Notes: generated by a model from the letters alone, not told the origin. Shown: positions 33,482 through 42,858, counted from the stretch's first letter. The stretch is DNA of 64,000 nt from CAYZHM01 sp964478225 (GCA_964478225.1 CAYZHM010000005.1:38817-102816); one strand, 5' to 3'. Translations and numbers: made by a program.

Positions 33482-34811
33482 TTTTGATCGCCTTCATTTT
33501 TGGCCGCACTTCTTCACGCCCAATAGAAATATAATGAAAATCTTTGTCCTGCATTTCAGATATTTTATAGATATTACGCAAATCAATCAAACATCTGGTT
33601 TTCATTGTCTTTCCCAAACGTTCCATATCAAGGCCTCGGAATTCATTCCATTCCGTTACGATAACCAGTGCATCACAGTCCTTGGCCACGTCGTATGCGT
33701 CCTTACCCCATATAATGCCTTGCAGTTGATGTTTGGCATGATCCATAGCTGCGGGATCGAACGCTGCTATCTTTGCACCTTCATCCTGCAAGAATGGAAT
33801 GATGGTCAGGCTTGGGGATTCCCTTATGTCGTCTGTTCCCGGTTTGAATGAAAGACCAAGAATTCCAATTTTTTTGCCCTGAACATTTCCGCCACAGGCC
33901 TCAATAACACGTTGCGCCATAGAACGTTGACGTTCAGCATTAATCCAAATGACGGTTTCGACAATGTTCTGCGGGGCGCCGTATTTTTGGCCAATCTGGG
34001 TGAGAGCCAGAGTGTCTTTGGGGAAACATGACCCTCCATAACCAGGGCCTGCATGAAGAAATTTTGAACCAATCCGACCATCCAGACCTATGCCTCGGGC
34101 CACTTCCTGAACATTCGCACCGGTCTTTTCGCAAAGATTGGCTATCTCGTTGATGAATGTAATCTTGGTGGCCAGAAATGCGTTCGCAGCGTATTTGATT
34201 GTTTCTGCCGTTTCCGGAGATGTTATGACCATAGGCGTTTCATTGATGTAAAGCGGGCGATAGAGGGCTCGCATTATTTCAACGGCTCGTTCTGATTCTG
34301 TGCCGATGACCACGCGATCAGGCCGCATAAAATCATTGATCGCTGCCCCTTCACGCAAAAACTCAGGGTTAGAGCACACATCAAAATCGGCATCTGGTTT
34401 TGTTTGGCGGATGATACGCTCTACTTCGCGGGCAGTGCCGACGGGCACCGTTGATTTGGTCACAATAAGCGTATAGCCCTTCATATTCTCAGCAATTTCT
34501 TTGGCGGCGGCATGAACATAGCTCATGTCGGCATGGCCATCTTCTCCGGGAGGTGTGCCGACAGCGATGAAAACGGCATTCGCCCCATCAAGTGCTTCTT
34601 TGAGATTTGTGGTGAAAGATAGACGGCCAGACGCAACCTGCTTTTCAACGAGGGCTTCCAAACCCGGTTCATAAATAGGCATCACGCCTTTCTTCAGACT
34701 TTTTATTTTTTTTGCATCTTTATCAACACAAACAACGTTGATACCGAATTCAGCAAAACAGGTGCCCGAGACCAAGCCCACATATCCTGTTCCGACTACT
34801 CCGATCCGCAT
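33474..34811 (-). CDS. ugd: UDP-glucose 6-dehydrogenase
   Basis: 445 residues. Oxidises UDP-glucose to UDP-glucuronate with two NAD+. N-terminal Rossmann motif GVVGTGYVGLVSG, FAEFGINVVCVD, then VGTPPGEDG, TKSTVPVGT, NPEFLREGAAI. The central dimer helix contains KYAANAFLATKITFINEIANLCE. The catalytic Cys lies in GPGYGGSCFPKD, and the C-terminal nucleotide-sugar domain has GLSFKPGTDDIRESP. It leads the unit ugd-cysD-cysNC-cysQ with overlapping ends. UDP-glucuronate plus PAPS in one unit points to an acidic or sulfated glycan (inference). Confidence 0.95.
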   Translation of the reverse strand: MRIGVVGTGYVGLVSGTCFAEFGINVVCVDKDAKKIKSLKKGVMPIYEPGLEALVEKQVASGRLSFTTNLKEALDGANAVFIAVGTPPGEDGHADMSYVHAAAKEIAENMKGYTLIVTKSTVPVGTAREVERIIRQTKPDADFDVCSNPEFLREGAAINDFMRPDRVVIGTESERAVEIMRALYRPLYINETPMVITSPETAETIKYAANAFLATKITFINEIANLCEKTGANVQEVARGIGLDGRIGSKFLHAGPGYGGSCFPKDTLALTQIGQKYGAPQNIVETVIWINAERQRSMAQRVIEACGGNVQGKKIGILGLSFKPGTDDIRESPSLTIIPFLQDEGAKIAAFDPAAMDHAKHQLQGIIWGKDAYDVAKDCDALVIVTEWNEFRGLDMERLGKTMKTRCLIDLRNIYKISEMQDKDFHYISIGREEVRPKMKAIKSA

Positions 34812-34930
34812 GGAAACCTCTTTGATTTGGCTTTAAACTTCAGTTGTTTTAAACAGAGTTGATCTCTAAAGCAAATCTGTTAATGTTTAAATACATAATT
34901 TGATGCGTATTGAGGGAGTTAGGAAAAAAT

Positions 34931-35707
34931 ATGGCAAACGAAGATGAAAAAAAACAAGGCCAAAAAGATGGCTCGCCCATGCCTTTATTTTATAAAAAGC
35001 CTGTTCCCTTAGATGCGAAAGCCCATGCTGATTGGGCTCTGAAAAAGAATTTCGGTTTTGGTTTTACTGAGACCATCAATGCGGTTCCGATTAACCTGAT
35101 CGAGATGCCTCAAATCTGTCACTTTTATCCCATTGCTTTCAGTCCTGACGGCAGCGCAACACCTGTGGCGATTATGGGGCTACGTGACGGTGAAAATTTA
35201 TTCGTTCACGGTGATGGAACTTGGGAAATTGCGACTTATATCCCCGCTTATATCCGTCGTTACCCGTTTATTTTTTCTGAGCTGCCTGATAAAGAGCAAT
35301 TAACGCTCTGTGTGGATGACAGTCCTGAAGTGATAGAAAAAGGCGGCGAACAAAAGTTTTTTGATAAAGACGGTAAGCCGAGTGATTTGTCTAATAATGC
35401 TCTGGAGTTCTGCAAATCTTATCACTCTGCGGCACAGCAGACTTTGGCTTTTAGCAAGGCTCTTGCCGATAGTGGGTTGTTGGTGGACCGTGAAGCGCAG
35501 ATTAATGTGGCCGGCAACAAGCGGATTAATTTCTCTGGTTTTAAAATTGTCGATGAGAAAAAGCTGAGCGAATTGCCAGATGAAAAATTTCTTGAGTGGC
35601 GTAAGAATGGCTGGTTACCGTTCATTTACGCACACTTGTTCTCGGGCGCACAATGGCAAAGGTTGACCTATTTGCTGAATTTGCGTCTTGAAAAAGAAGC
35701 CGCCTAA
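34931..35707 (+). CDS. SapC-family protein (PF07277)
   Basis: 258 residues from the ATG at 34931; a TTG at 34910 is in frame, but GGGAG and AGGA sit between it and the ATG. The pattern PLFYKKPVPLDAKAHADWAL, INLIEMPQICHFYPIAFS, YIPAYIRRYPFIFSE and the late W-x-P-F-IYAHLFSGAQWQRL match the SapC family seen in Proteobacteria. This family is unrelated to the ABC permease SapC, and its biochemical role is not established. No signal peptide or membrane segment. Neighbours give no clear hint. Confidence 0.78.
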   Translation: MANEDEKKQGQKDGSPMPLFYKKPVPLDAKAHADWALKKNFGFGFTETINAVPINLIEMPQICHFYPIAFSPDGSATPVAIMGLRDGENLFVHGDGTWEIATYIPAYIRRYPFIFSELPDKEQLTLCVDDSPEVIEKGGEQKFFDKDGKPSDLSNNALEFCKSYHSAAQQTLAFSKALADSGLLVDREAQINVAGNKRINFSGFKIVDEKKLSELPDEKFLEWRKNGWLPFIYAHLFSGAQWQRLTYLLNLRLEKEAA

Positions 35708-35816
35708 GTTATTTCTTCACATATTTCATGAACAATATGGAATCATTTCTTGATTACCGTAGTGCGGCTGTGCTAACCAATGAAATGTATCCAAAATTTG
35801 AACGAGGTTGACTTTC

Positions 35817-36368
35817 ATGGCAAAAGTAGGCGCACAACGAGCTGCCGAGCTGACAGGCAGATCCAAATCAACAGTCCAACGCGCAATGAACAGCGGAAAG
35901 CTGTCCTTTGAGCTTGATGCAAATGGTCGCAGGATCGTTGATGTGTCCGAGCTGGAGCGCTTTTTTGGATTGAAGCCATCTGAAGCCGCACAGAATAACG
36001 CATCCGTTGAGCAAGAGCTTGAGAAAGCGAGTTCGATGATCGAAATGGAACGCTTGAAGATGCGCATTAAAATGCTGGAAGACCAGCTGCATAATGCGGA
36101 AGAACAGATTGAAGACCTTAAAGGACAACGTGATTCATGGCAAAAGCAAGCTTCGCAAGTGTTGCTGACAAGCCAGTATACTCAAAAGCAAGCAGAAGAG
36201 CTTGCGGAACAGCTGAAGGCTCGCGAAGATCGTGCACGCCAACGGCGTCAACAAGCGCTAGAGCAGCAGATGCAGAGCATGCGGGCCGAGAACCAGAATC
36301 GCAATTACAGCGATGATGATTCCATGCCGGCGCGCTTCTGGAAACGTTTGACTGGCTCTGCCGCTTAA
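35817..36368 (+). CDS. HTH plus coiled-coil DNA-binding-like protein
   Basis: 183 residues from ATG 35817 (GAGG upstream). The N-terminal 45 residues look like an excisionase/MerR-type helix-turn-helix (AAELTGRSKSTVQRAMNSGKLSFELDANGRRIVDVSELERFFG). Residues about 66-160 form a heptad-rich coiled coil (EQELEKASSMIEMERLKMRIKMLEDQLHNAEEQIEDLKGQ), followed by a Gln/Arg-rich region and a short tail ARFWKRLTG. The layout recalls plasmid KfrA-type or phage accessory proteins, but similar chromosomal genes occur in alphaproteobacteria. Function unknown; DNA binding is inferred. Confidence 0.7.
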   Translation: MAKVGAQRAAELTGRSKSTVQRAMNSGKLSFELDANGRRIVDVSELERFFGLKPSEAAQNNASVEQELEKASSMIEMERLKMRIKMLEDQLHNAEEQIEDLKGQRDSWQKQASQVLLTSQYTQKQAEELAEQLKAREDRARQRRQQALEQQMQSMRAENQNRNYSDDDSMPARFWKRLTGSAA

Positions 36369-36407
36369 AGTTTTATTTTCACTTTATGATGATGCTATAA
36401 TGAGGGG

Positions 36408-36920
36408 ATGAGGTTTCCTCCCCTTCTTTTGATGTCCTTTTTTGCTCTTATCTTGCCTTTGAAGGCCCAAGATCTCCCCGATCCACGTGATCAGCCTCAG
36501 ATTTCAAAAGAAGAAGAGCCTTTCCGCAATGAATACAAAGAGGTCCCTTATGAATATCTGGAAGAGGCCGATGCCTTCTTTAATGAATGCAAAACAGACT
36601 ACAAGATGTTCAATTATTACAATTGCGAGTGTTTGTCGGTGAAATTCTTGGACACACGAATTGAATCCGGTCCTGAACGGAGCAAGGATTCTATTTTTCT
36701 GGCGATTGATCATACATGCAAAGATGCAACCTATCTGGCAGGCTTTACCTACAACGAATGCATCCGGGACGGAACGGAGTTGCCGCCTGGAAAGCAAATG
36801 GAAGAATTTTGCGGGTGTTTCGCCAATAAATATGCGGAGTTATTTGAAGCCTCAAAAGCCAGCCCCAGCGCGCGGCGCATTGTTGACCTTCAGATCAAAG
36901 CGCGCCTCAGTTGTCATTAA
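36408..36920 (+). CDS. Exported Cys-containing hypothetical protein
   Basis: 170 residues with a signal peptide (MRFPPLLLMSFFALILPLKAQ, cleavage about 20). The mature part is acidic and has eight Cys (ECK, NCEC, TCK, ECI, FCGC, SC), an even number that suggests disulfides in the periplasm. I recognise no family. GAGGGG precedes the ATG at 36408. The TAA stop overlaps the stop of the convergent acyl-CoA dehydrogenase gene in a shared TTAA. Confidence 0.65.
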   Translation: MRFPPLLLMSFFALILPLKAQDLPDPRDQPQISKEEEPFRNEYKEVPYEYLEEADAFFNECKTDYKMFNYYNCECLSVKFLDTRIESGPERSKDSIFLAIDHTCKDATYLAGFTYNECIRDGTELPPGKQMEEFCGCFANKYAELFEASKASPSARRIVDLQIKARLSCH

Positions 36921-38548
36921 GCTGCGCCCATTGCGATTTTTAAATGCGCCTCAGCTATAGGCAGTATGTTAGCCAGATAGAAGTCGGCGATCTTGGCCTT
37001 TTCTTGCGCAAAGTCTTTGTCATTCAATGCTCTGGCCTTCTCAGCTGATAAAAGTAGCAATGCTCCGCCAGCAATAATGGCAAACCCTTTGAGCAAGGGT
37101 GTCGAGCCCCATGCCACATCATCCAGCTTTTTCTCTGCGCCTTTGGCACATAATCCGTCTATTGCCTTTTCGAGAGCGCGAAACAGCGATACAAACGCGC
37201 CATTCTGAGACATTGTATAAGTTTTTAGTGTTTCTATGTAAGCCTTGGCGGATGCGCCGCCATCACGCAATATCTTGCGAAAAGCAAGATCGGCCGCTTG
37301 AATACCATTGGTGCCTTCATAAATCGGAAGGATACGAGCGTCACGGTAATATTGTGCGGCTCCTGTTTCCTCAATAAAACCCATACCGCCGTGAACCTGG
37401 ATGCCTAAGGAAGACACTTCAACGGCAATGTCTGTGCACCAGGATTTCACCAAGGGAGTAAGCAATTCGACTCTCGACGGATCGTTTCCTAACGCTATGG
37501 CGGCTTGGTAAGTCAGCGCCCTTCCAGCTTCCGTCAAAGACCGCATTGTCAGAAGCATTCTTTGCACGTCTGCGTGTTGATCAATGCTGATGCGTTCGCC
37601 GGATTTAAAATCTTTGCCCTGAATACGATTCTGCGCGTATTCATTTGCGGCCTGTGTGGCGCGTTCGGCGATTGCAACGCCTTGCAACCCCACAGACAGA
37701 CGCGCATTGTTCATCATCGTAAACATATATTTAAGGCCTTGATGTTCCTCGCCCACAAGATAGCCAGTGGCTCCGTCAAACTCCATTGTGCAAGTAGGGG
37801 ATGCGTGAATTCCTAGTTTGTGTTCGATGCCGATGCATTCGACCTTATTGCGGCTTCCGTCTTTCAAAAATTTGGGAACAAGAAAGAGAGAGATGCCTTT
37901 GACATCGTCCGGAGCATCCGGGGTTCTGGCGATAACAAGATGGATGATGTTCTCGGCCATGTCATGTTCGCCATACGTAATAAATATCTTCTGGCCGGAA
38001 ATCTTATAAGTTCCATCCGTTTGCTTCTCCGCCTTAGCCCGAAGGAGGCCGAGATCTGATCCGGCCTGAGGTTCGGTCAAGTTCATTGTGCCGGTCCATT
38101 CGCCGCTGATGAGTTTGGGGAGATAATAATCTTTCTGGTCTTGCGAGCCATGATTGGAAATTGCTTCGACAGCACCCTGATTAAGTAGCGGGCACAGGCC
38201 AAAAGACATATTGGCGGATTGCCACATTTCCTGAACCGGAAAAGCCAGCGCCCACGGCAGTCCTTGCCCGCCATATTCTGGATCAAAAGGAACAGCGTTC
38301 CATCCGCCTTCGCAATATTGCTGATAGGCCTCCTTAAAGCCCGGGGCGGTTGAGACATCCCCATCTTTCAAAGTACAACCCTTTTCGTCTCCGGTTTTGT
38401 TGAGTGGTGCGAGGACGTCCGCAGCCAGCTTTCCTGCTTCTTCCAGCACAGCCGTGATGGTTTCAGAATCCATCTCGGCATGGGTAAAACCCAGAACCTT
38501 CTCGAGTACGAATTGCATATTAGCGATCGGGGGAAGGTATGAGGTCAT
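36917..38548 (-). CDS. Acyl-CoA dehydrogenase
   Basis: 543 residues, the larger acyl-CoA dehydrogenase type with an extra C-terminal domain. FAD and substrate motifs: MNLTEPQAGSDLG, KIFITYGEHDM, then VHGGMGFIEETGAAQYYRDARILPIYEGTNGIQ, where the Glu of YEGT is the usual catalytic base. It oxidises acyl-CoA to enoyl-CoA with FAD and passes electrons to ETF. Chain-length preference cannot be told. Start ATG 38548; no classical SD is visible (CCTCCG lies directly before the ATG). No other beta-oxidation gene is adjacent. Confidence 0.93.
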   Translation of the reverse strand: MTSYLPPIANMQFVLEKVLGFTHAEMDSETITAVLEEAGKLAADVLAPLNKTGDEKGCTLKDGDVSTAPGFKEAYQQYCEGGWNAVPFDPEYGGQGLPWALAFPVQEMWQSANMSFGLCPLLNQGAVEAISNHGSQDQKDYYLPKLISGEWTGTMNLTEPQAGSDLGLLRAKAEKQTDGTYKISGQKIFITYGEHDMAENIIHLVIARTPDAPDDVKGISLFLVPKFLKDGSRNKVECIGIEHKLGIHASPTCTMEFDGATGYLVGEEHQGLKYMFTMMNNARLSVGLQGVAIAERATQAANEYAQNRIQGKDFKSGERISIDQHADVQRMLLTMRSLTEAGRALTYQAAIALGNDPSRVELLTPLVKSWCTDIAVEVSSLGIQVHGGMGFIEETGAAQYYRDARILPIYEGTNGIQAADLAFRKILRDGGASAKAYIETLKTYTMSQNGAFVSLFRALEKAIDGLCAKGAEKKLDDVAWGSTPLLKGFAIIAGGALLLLSAEKARALNDKDFAQEKAKIADFYLANILPIAEAHLKIAMGAA

Positions 38549-38628
38549 CGGAGGATCTTTGGCACGGAGGTTGCAATTGTGATTGAGAATTCGTGTTTAT
38601 TTGGCAACTTTAACATTTTTAGCATTTC

Positions 38629-39438
38629 ATGGACAGTACGTTAAAATCAATACAAAACAGTGGCTTAGCAAAGATCGCGGCCGGAGCGCCGTCTCAGGTT
38701 TTGGGGGCCATTCAGAAGGCCAGTGCTAAAACGGGGGTCAATTTTGCCTATATGGTACAGCAAGCTGCGGCCGAGAGTAGTTTTAACCCCTCCGCCAAAG
38801 CCAAAACCAGTTCGGCCAGCGGGCTTTATCAGTTCATTAAATCCACGTGGCTGGATATGGTTGGCAAATATGGTGAGAAGTATGGCGTTGATACGGATCA
38901 ACCCCGCGCTGAGCTTTTGAAATTGCGTGAAGATCCTGAAATTGCGTCCTATATGGCGGCGGAGTTTGCCGGCGAGAACCAGCGCTTTCTTGAGCAACAT
39001 TGGGGTGGTGAAGTTGGATCGACTGAGCTTTATTTTGCACATTTCATGGGTGCAGGCGGCGCTTCGGCCTTCATGAAGGCGCGTGATGAAGACCCCTCAC
39101 AGAAAGCGGCGCTTTTATTTCCTGATGCGGCGAAGGCCAATCGAAATGTGTTTTATGATACAAAAACCGGACGGGCAAAAAGCATTGATGAGGTTTATGC
39201 CTTCTTTGACAATAAATTCCAGGTTGAAAATGTTGACCTGCCGAAGCCGCAAGAAAAGCCGCAAAGCGTCATATGGGCTAACGATCAAAGAGAGACGATT
39301 GCCTGGAATCCGCCTTCTGTGATGCGCCGTAGCGCAAATCCTTTAACTCAATATCAAAAGCTTGTTAATCCTTACGAACTGATGATGCTGTCCCAGCTTG
39401 AATTGCCGCTAGGTGACAAGAGCAAGAGTTTATTCTAA
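38629..39438 (+). CDS. Lytic transglycosylase (SLT domain)
   Basis: 269 residues without a recognisable signal peptide. The SLT core is at about residues 35-150: FAYMVQQAAAESSFNPSAKAKTSSASGLYQFIKSTWLDMV, with the catalytic Glu in AES, the downstream GLYQF motif, and ELYFAHFMGAGGASAFMKA. It cleaves the peptidoglycan glycan with formation of 1,6-anhydro ends. The second half is unlike known domains. The lack of a signal peptide suggests export by a dedicated apparatus or mis-set start. It begins a closely spaced plus-strand set with trmN6 and the S49 peptidase gene. Confidence 0.82.
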   Translation: MDSTLKSIQNSGLAKIAAGAPSQVLGAIQKASAKTGVNFAYMVQQAAAESSFNPSAKAKTSSASGLYQFIKSTWLDMVGKYGEKYGVDTDQPRAELLKLREDPEIASYMAAEFAGENQRFLEQHWGGEVGSTELYFAHFMGAGGASAFMKARDEDPSQKAALLFPDAAKANRNVFYDTKTGRAKSIDEVYAFFDNKFQVENVDLPKPQEKPQSVIWANDQRETIAWNPPSVMRRSANPLTQYQKLVNPYELMMLSQLELPLGDKSKSLF

Positions 39439-39450
39439 TCTCCCCCCATT

Positions 39451-40161
39451 ATGACTTCTCAAGACAAAATTCATGTGCTGGACAAGCGCATCGCGCTGTA
39501 TCAACCCGCAAAGGGATTTCGTACATCCATTGATGCTGTCTTGCTGGCGGCGGCGTGTCCTGCAAAAGCTGGCCAGTCAGTATTGGATCTTGGCTGCGGG
39601 GTGGGATCGGCAGGACTTTGCGTATTAAAACGAGTCGGTGAGGTTCGATTAACCGGGCTTGATATTCAGGATGATCATGTCGAACTGGCCAAAAAGAATG
39701 CTGAAGAGAATGGCTTTCAAGCGACTTTTCTCTGTGGTGATGTGCGAGGTCTTAAAGATGAGCGTTTTGATCATGTGATTTGCAACCCGCCTTATCTTGA
39801 GAGCGGTACACACACTCAATCCCCTTCCCCCTCGCGGGCCAAGGCCATGGGTGATACGGATGTTCAAATCTGGGTTGATGCCGCGTTACGAAACTTGAAT
39901 GGCCGCGGAAGCCTGACGATGATTCACCGCGCGGATGCGATTGACGATATTCTTTATGCCTTCGGAGGCCGGTTTGGAAATGTTGAAATCATTCCCTTAT
40001 GGCCAAAAATTGGAAAACCTGCGGGGCGTATTGTGATTCGCGCCGTTAAGGATTCTAATTCTCCGGCTATTCTTCATGCGGGTTTGGTGCTTCATCAAGA
40101 GAACGGTGATTACACACAAGAGGCCGAGAATATCTTGCGAAACGCTGCAGCCTTGATATAA
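39451..40161 (+). CDS. tRNA1(Val) A37 N6-methyltransferase, TrmN6/YfiC-like
   Basis: 236 residues. Class I AdoMet fold: VLDLGCGVGSAGLCVLKR (motif I), LTGLDIQDDHVELAKKNAEENG, and NPPYLESGTHTQSPS with the NPPY catalytic motif of N6-adenine methyltransferases. The N-terminus RIALYQPAKGFRTSIDAVLLAAA is typical of the YfiC/TrmN6 group, which modifies A37 of tRNA-Val. Length fits. The gene starts 12 bases after the transglycosylase stop and ends nine bases before the S49 gene. Confidence 0.85.
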   Translation: MTSQDKIHVLDKRIALYQPAKGFRTSIDAVLLAAACPAKAGQSVLDLGCGVGSAGLCVLKRVGEVRLTGLDIQDDHVELAKKNAEENGFQATFLCGDVRGLKDERFDHVICNPPYLESGTHTQSPSPSRAKAMGDTDVQIWVDAALRNLNGRGSLTMIHRADAIDDILYAFGGRFGNVEIIPLWPKIGKPAGRIVIRAVKDSNSPAILHAGLVLHQENGDYTQEAENILRNAAALI

Positions 40162-40170
40162 CTAGCCCCT

Positions 40171-41043
40171 ATGGCGATTAAGAAAAACATTGATAAGACC
40201 TGCGACTATCTTGGTGTCCTGCCCTTTGTTGGTGGGTTGTTTAAAGCAAAACCCAAAATTGCAGTCATCCGGTTATCAGGCGTCATTGCTGATGCAGGTC
40301 TGCGCAAGCAAGGCATCAGTTATGCGCGATGTGAGAAAATTATAGAAGCGGCGTTTGATGTTTATAATCTTAAAGCGGTTGCTGTGGTTATTAACTCGCC
40401 TGGCGGTTCGCCTGCGCAGTCAGAGTTGATTGCCAATTTGATCCGCAGAGAAGCTGAAGATAAAGAAATACCAGTCTATGCATTTGTTGAAGATGTTGCC
40501 GCGAGCGGTGGATACTGGCTGGCCTGTGCGGCTGATAAAATCTTTGCGGCAGAAACGTCGATCACTGGATCAATTGGCGTTATCTCCGCCTCCTTCGGTT
40601 TTCAAAAACTGATGGACCAATACGGGGTGGAGCGGCGCATTCATACATCAGGAAAAGATAAATCCTTCCTCGATCCGTTTATCGAAGAAAAGCCGGCAGA
40701 TGTTAAAAAGCTGAAAGAATTGCAAGGAAAGCTGCATGAAAGTTTTAAAGATTGGGTGCGCGAGCGACGTGCTGGAAAATTAAAGGGTGATGAGAAAGAT
40801 TTGTTTGAAGGGGCATTCTGGGTGTCGGAACAAGCCTTGGAATTTGGAATCATTGATGCGGTTGGGGATGTTAAAAGTGTCTGCCGCGAGGAATTCGGCG
40901 AGGATATCAAATTTACAGAATTTTCCCCTGATAAAGGGCTTATTTCAGGCCTAATCGGCGCGAAATTGGTTAAAAGCAGCATACCAGAGGATATTCTGTC
41001 CTTGGTAGAAGACCAATCTTTATGGAAAAAATTTGGACTTTAA
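40171..41043 (+). CDS. S49-family serine peptidase (SppA/SohB-like)
   Basis: 290 residues. ClpP-like fold with INSPGGSPAQSE (oxyanion region), the nucleophile Ser in DVAASGGYWLACAADKIFA and a catalytic Lys near GKDKSFLDP; GSIGVI is also typical. Shorter than E. coli SppA, like the single-domain SppA36/SohB types. Such enzymes degrade leftover signal peptides in or at the membrane. A typical N-terminal membrane anchor is not clear here, only a mildly hydrophobic stretch. Third gene of the transglycosylase-trmN6-S49 run. Confidence 0.88.
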   Translation: MAIKKNIDKTCDYLGVLPFVGGLFKAKPKIAVIRLSGVIADAGLRKQGISYARCEKIIEAAFDVYNLKAVAVVINSPGGSPAQSELIANLIRREAEDKEIPVYAFVEDVAASGGYWLACAADKIFAAETSITGSIGVISASFGFQKLMDQYGVERRIHTSGKDKSFLDPFIEEKPADVKKLKELQGKLHESFKDWVRERRAGKLKGDEKDLFEGAFWVSEQALEFGIIDAVGDVKSVCREEFGEDIKFTEFSPDKGLISGLIGAKLVKSSIPEDILSLVEDQSLWKKFGL

Positions 41044-41088
41044 AAGTTTTTGTGCTAGATTGTGCGCGTAAAAACTGGGGAATATACC

Positions 41089-41355
41089 ATGAACAAAAAA
41101 AGTTTGATTGCTTTTATGACTGTAGCGCCACCTTTGGCTTTTGCTGCCGCCGTTGAGATTTCTGAACATATGCACCCAAAATCTTGGGAGCTTGAAGACA
41201 GGCAAGAGTTTGCGCCCGGATGGCTTACTGGGGTGTCTGCAGAAGCGATGGCTTTGCGCTATAACGATGAAAGTTATGTGACGCCGACGCCTGCGGATTA
41301 TTATGCGCTTCCTTCTATTAAGTATGAAACGCCTAAAGTAGCTTTGGAACAGTAG
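41089..41355 (+). CDS. Small exported hypothetical protein
   Basis: 88 residues from ATG 41089. Residues 1-20 form a signal-peptide-like stretch (MNKKSLIAFMTVAPPLAFAA), and the mature part is short, with aromatic and acidic residues. I do not recognise it. It starts 45 bases after the S49 peptidase gene and abuts the convergent glycyl-tRNA synthetase gene with no gap. Confidence 0.55.
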   Translation: MNKKSLIAFMTVAPPLAFAAAVEISEHMHPKSWELEDRQEFAPGWLTGVSAEAMALRYNDESYVTPTPADYYALPSIKYETPKVALEQ

Positions 41356-42858
41356 TTACTTTATTCTCTCTCTCAAATACGCGGCGACTTTGTCGATTGC
41401 GATGCGCTCTTGTGCCATTGTGTTGCGGTCCCGCACTGTAACGGTTTGATCAGCCAACGTATCATTATCAATTGTGAAACAATAAGGTGTGCCGATTTCA
41501 TCCTGACGGGCGTAGCGTTTGCCGATATTTTGTTTAATGTCGAGATCGACCGCAAATTCCTCCCTCAATTCCAGATAAAGTTTTGTCGCGGGGTCGGCAT
41601 GTTCAGGTTTTGCCGTTAGCGGTAAAATCGCTGCTTTCTTTGGAGCAATCGAAGGATGGAAGTTCAAATAAACGCCAGAGGGACGGCTTTCGTCGATAGT
41701 ATAGGCTTCACAGATCAGAGCCAAAACTCCGCGCGTTAAACCGGCGGCCGGTTCAATGACGTGAGGAATGAAGCGCTTGCTGGTGTCTACTGGATCCATA
41801 TATTCCATTTTCTGACCGGAATGGGCTTGATGCTGAGTCAGGTCAAAATCGCAACGGTGGGCAATGCCTTCCAGCTCGCCAAAATCAGGCGCCGTAAATG
41901 GGAATTTATATTCGATATCGGAGGTTCCCAGACCTTCTTTGGCGTAGTGTGACAATTCATCTTTTCCGTGCGGGCGCAGTTGCATGTTCTTTTCTGTTAA
42001 ACCTACAGAGATCCAGAATTTCTTGCGTTCTTCAAACCAAAAATCCATCCAGACTTTGGCTTCATCCGGGTGGCAGAACCATTCCATCTCCATTTGCTCG
42101 AATTCGCGGCTGCGGAAAATGAAGTTGCGCGGCGTGACTTCGTTGCGGAAGGCCTTGCCAATCTGAGCGATGCCAAAAGGAACCCGCACGCGGCTGGAAT
42201 CAAGGACGTTTTTGTAATTCAAGAAAATCCCCTGCGCGGTTTCGGGACGGAGATAGGCCTTGTTGTCCTCGCTTGCGGTTGCCCCGACGAAGGTGTGGAA
42301 CATCAAATTGAATTGCTGAGGTTCGGTCAGCGTCCCAGGATCAGTGACATCCGGGCCGACAATTTTGGGATAGTCGCTGACGGGCAATTTGGTGAGGTTC
42401 ACCTTTTCAAACAAAGACACATCTGAAGGCATGCCGAGTTTTTTCAATTTCTTGCTTATTTCCGCATCATCCGTGTCTTCAAAAAATGCCGGCCAGCGGT
42501 CAGCTTTTTGTGATGTCATGACGATCAAATGATCCTGGCGGTAGCGGCGCTTGGTTTCCCGGCAATCCACCATAGGATCGCTGAAACCGCCAACATGGCC
42601 GCTTGCTTCCCAGGCCTTGGGATTTTGGATAATCGTACTATCGAGGCCGACAATCTCAACCGGCATTCCATCCGGGCCGATGGGCGGCGTTGTAACCATG
42701 GCCTTCCACCACAAATCGCGCAGGTTGTTTTTGAGCTCAACACCAAGAGGGCCATAATCCCAAAATCCATTGATGCCGCCATAAATATCGGACGCGGCGA
42801 ATACAAATCCGCGGCGCTTGCACAGGGCAACAATGTCTTTCATCAGATTCTCAGTCAT
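41356..42858 (-). CDS. glyS: Glycyl-tRNA synthetase, homodimeric (eukaryote/archaea-type)
   Basis: 500 residues from ATG 42858 (AAGG just upstream; a GTG three codons earlier is possible). Charges tRNA-Gly. Class II motifs are visible: FVFAASDIYGGINGFWDYGPLGVELKNN, motif 2 region LRPETAQGIFLNY / IGKAFRNEVTPRNFIFRSREFEQMEMEWF, and motif 3 in EPAAGLTRGVLALI. The C-terminal anticodon-binding domain ends in DKVAAYLRERI. This is the alpha2 form; most alphaproteobacteria instead carry the alpha2beta2 GlyQ/GlyS enzyme, so this is lineage-specific or transferred (inference). Confidence 0.94.
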   Translation of the reverse strand: MTENLMKDIVALCKRRGFVFAASDIYGGINGFWDYGPLGVELKNNLRDLWWKAMVTTPPIGPDGMPVEIVGLDSTIIQNPKAWEASGHVGGFSDPMVDCRETKRRYRQDHLIVMTSQKADRWPAFFEDTDDAEISKKLKKLGMPSDVSLFEKVNLTKLPVSDYPKIVGPDVTDPGTLTEPQQFNLMFHTFVGATASEDNKAYLRPETAQGIFLNYKNVLDSSRVRVPFGIAQIGKAFRNEVTPRNFIFRSREFEQMEMEWFCHPDEAKVWMDFWFEERKKFWISVGLTEKNMQLRPHGKDELSHYAKEGLGTSDIEYKFPFTAPDFGELEGIAHRCDFDLTQHQAHSGQKMEYMDPVDTSKRFIPHVIEPAAGLTRGVLALICEAYTIDESRPSGVYLNFHPSIAPKKAAILPLTAKPEHADPATKLYLELREEFAVDLDIKQNIGKRYARQDEIGTPYCFTIDNDTLADQTVTVRDRNTMAQERIAIDKVAAYLRERIK

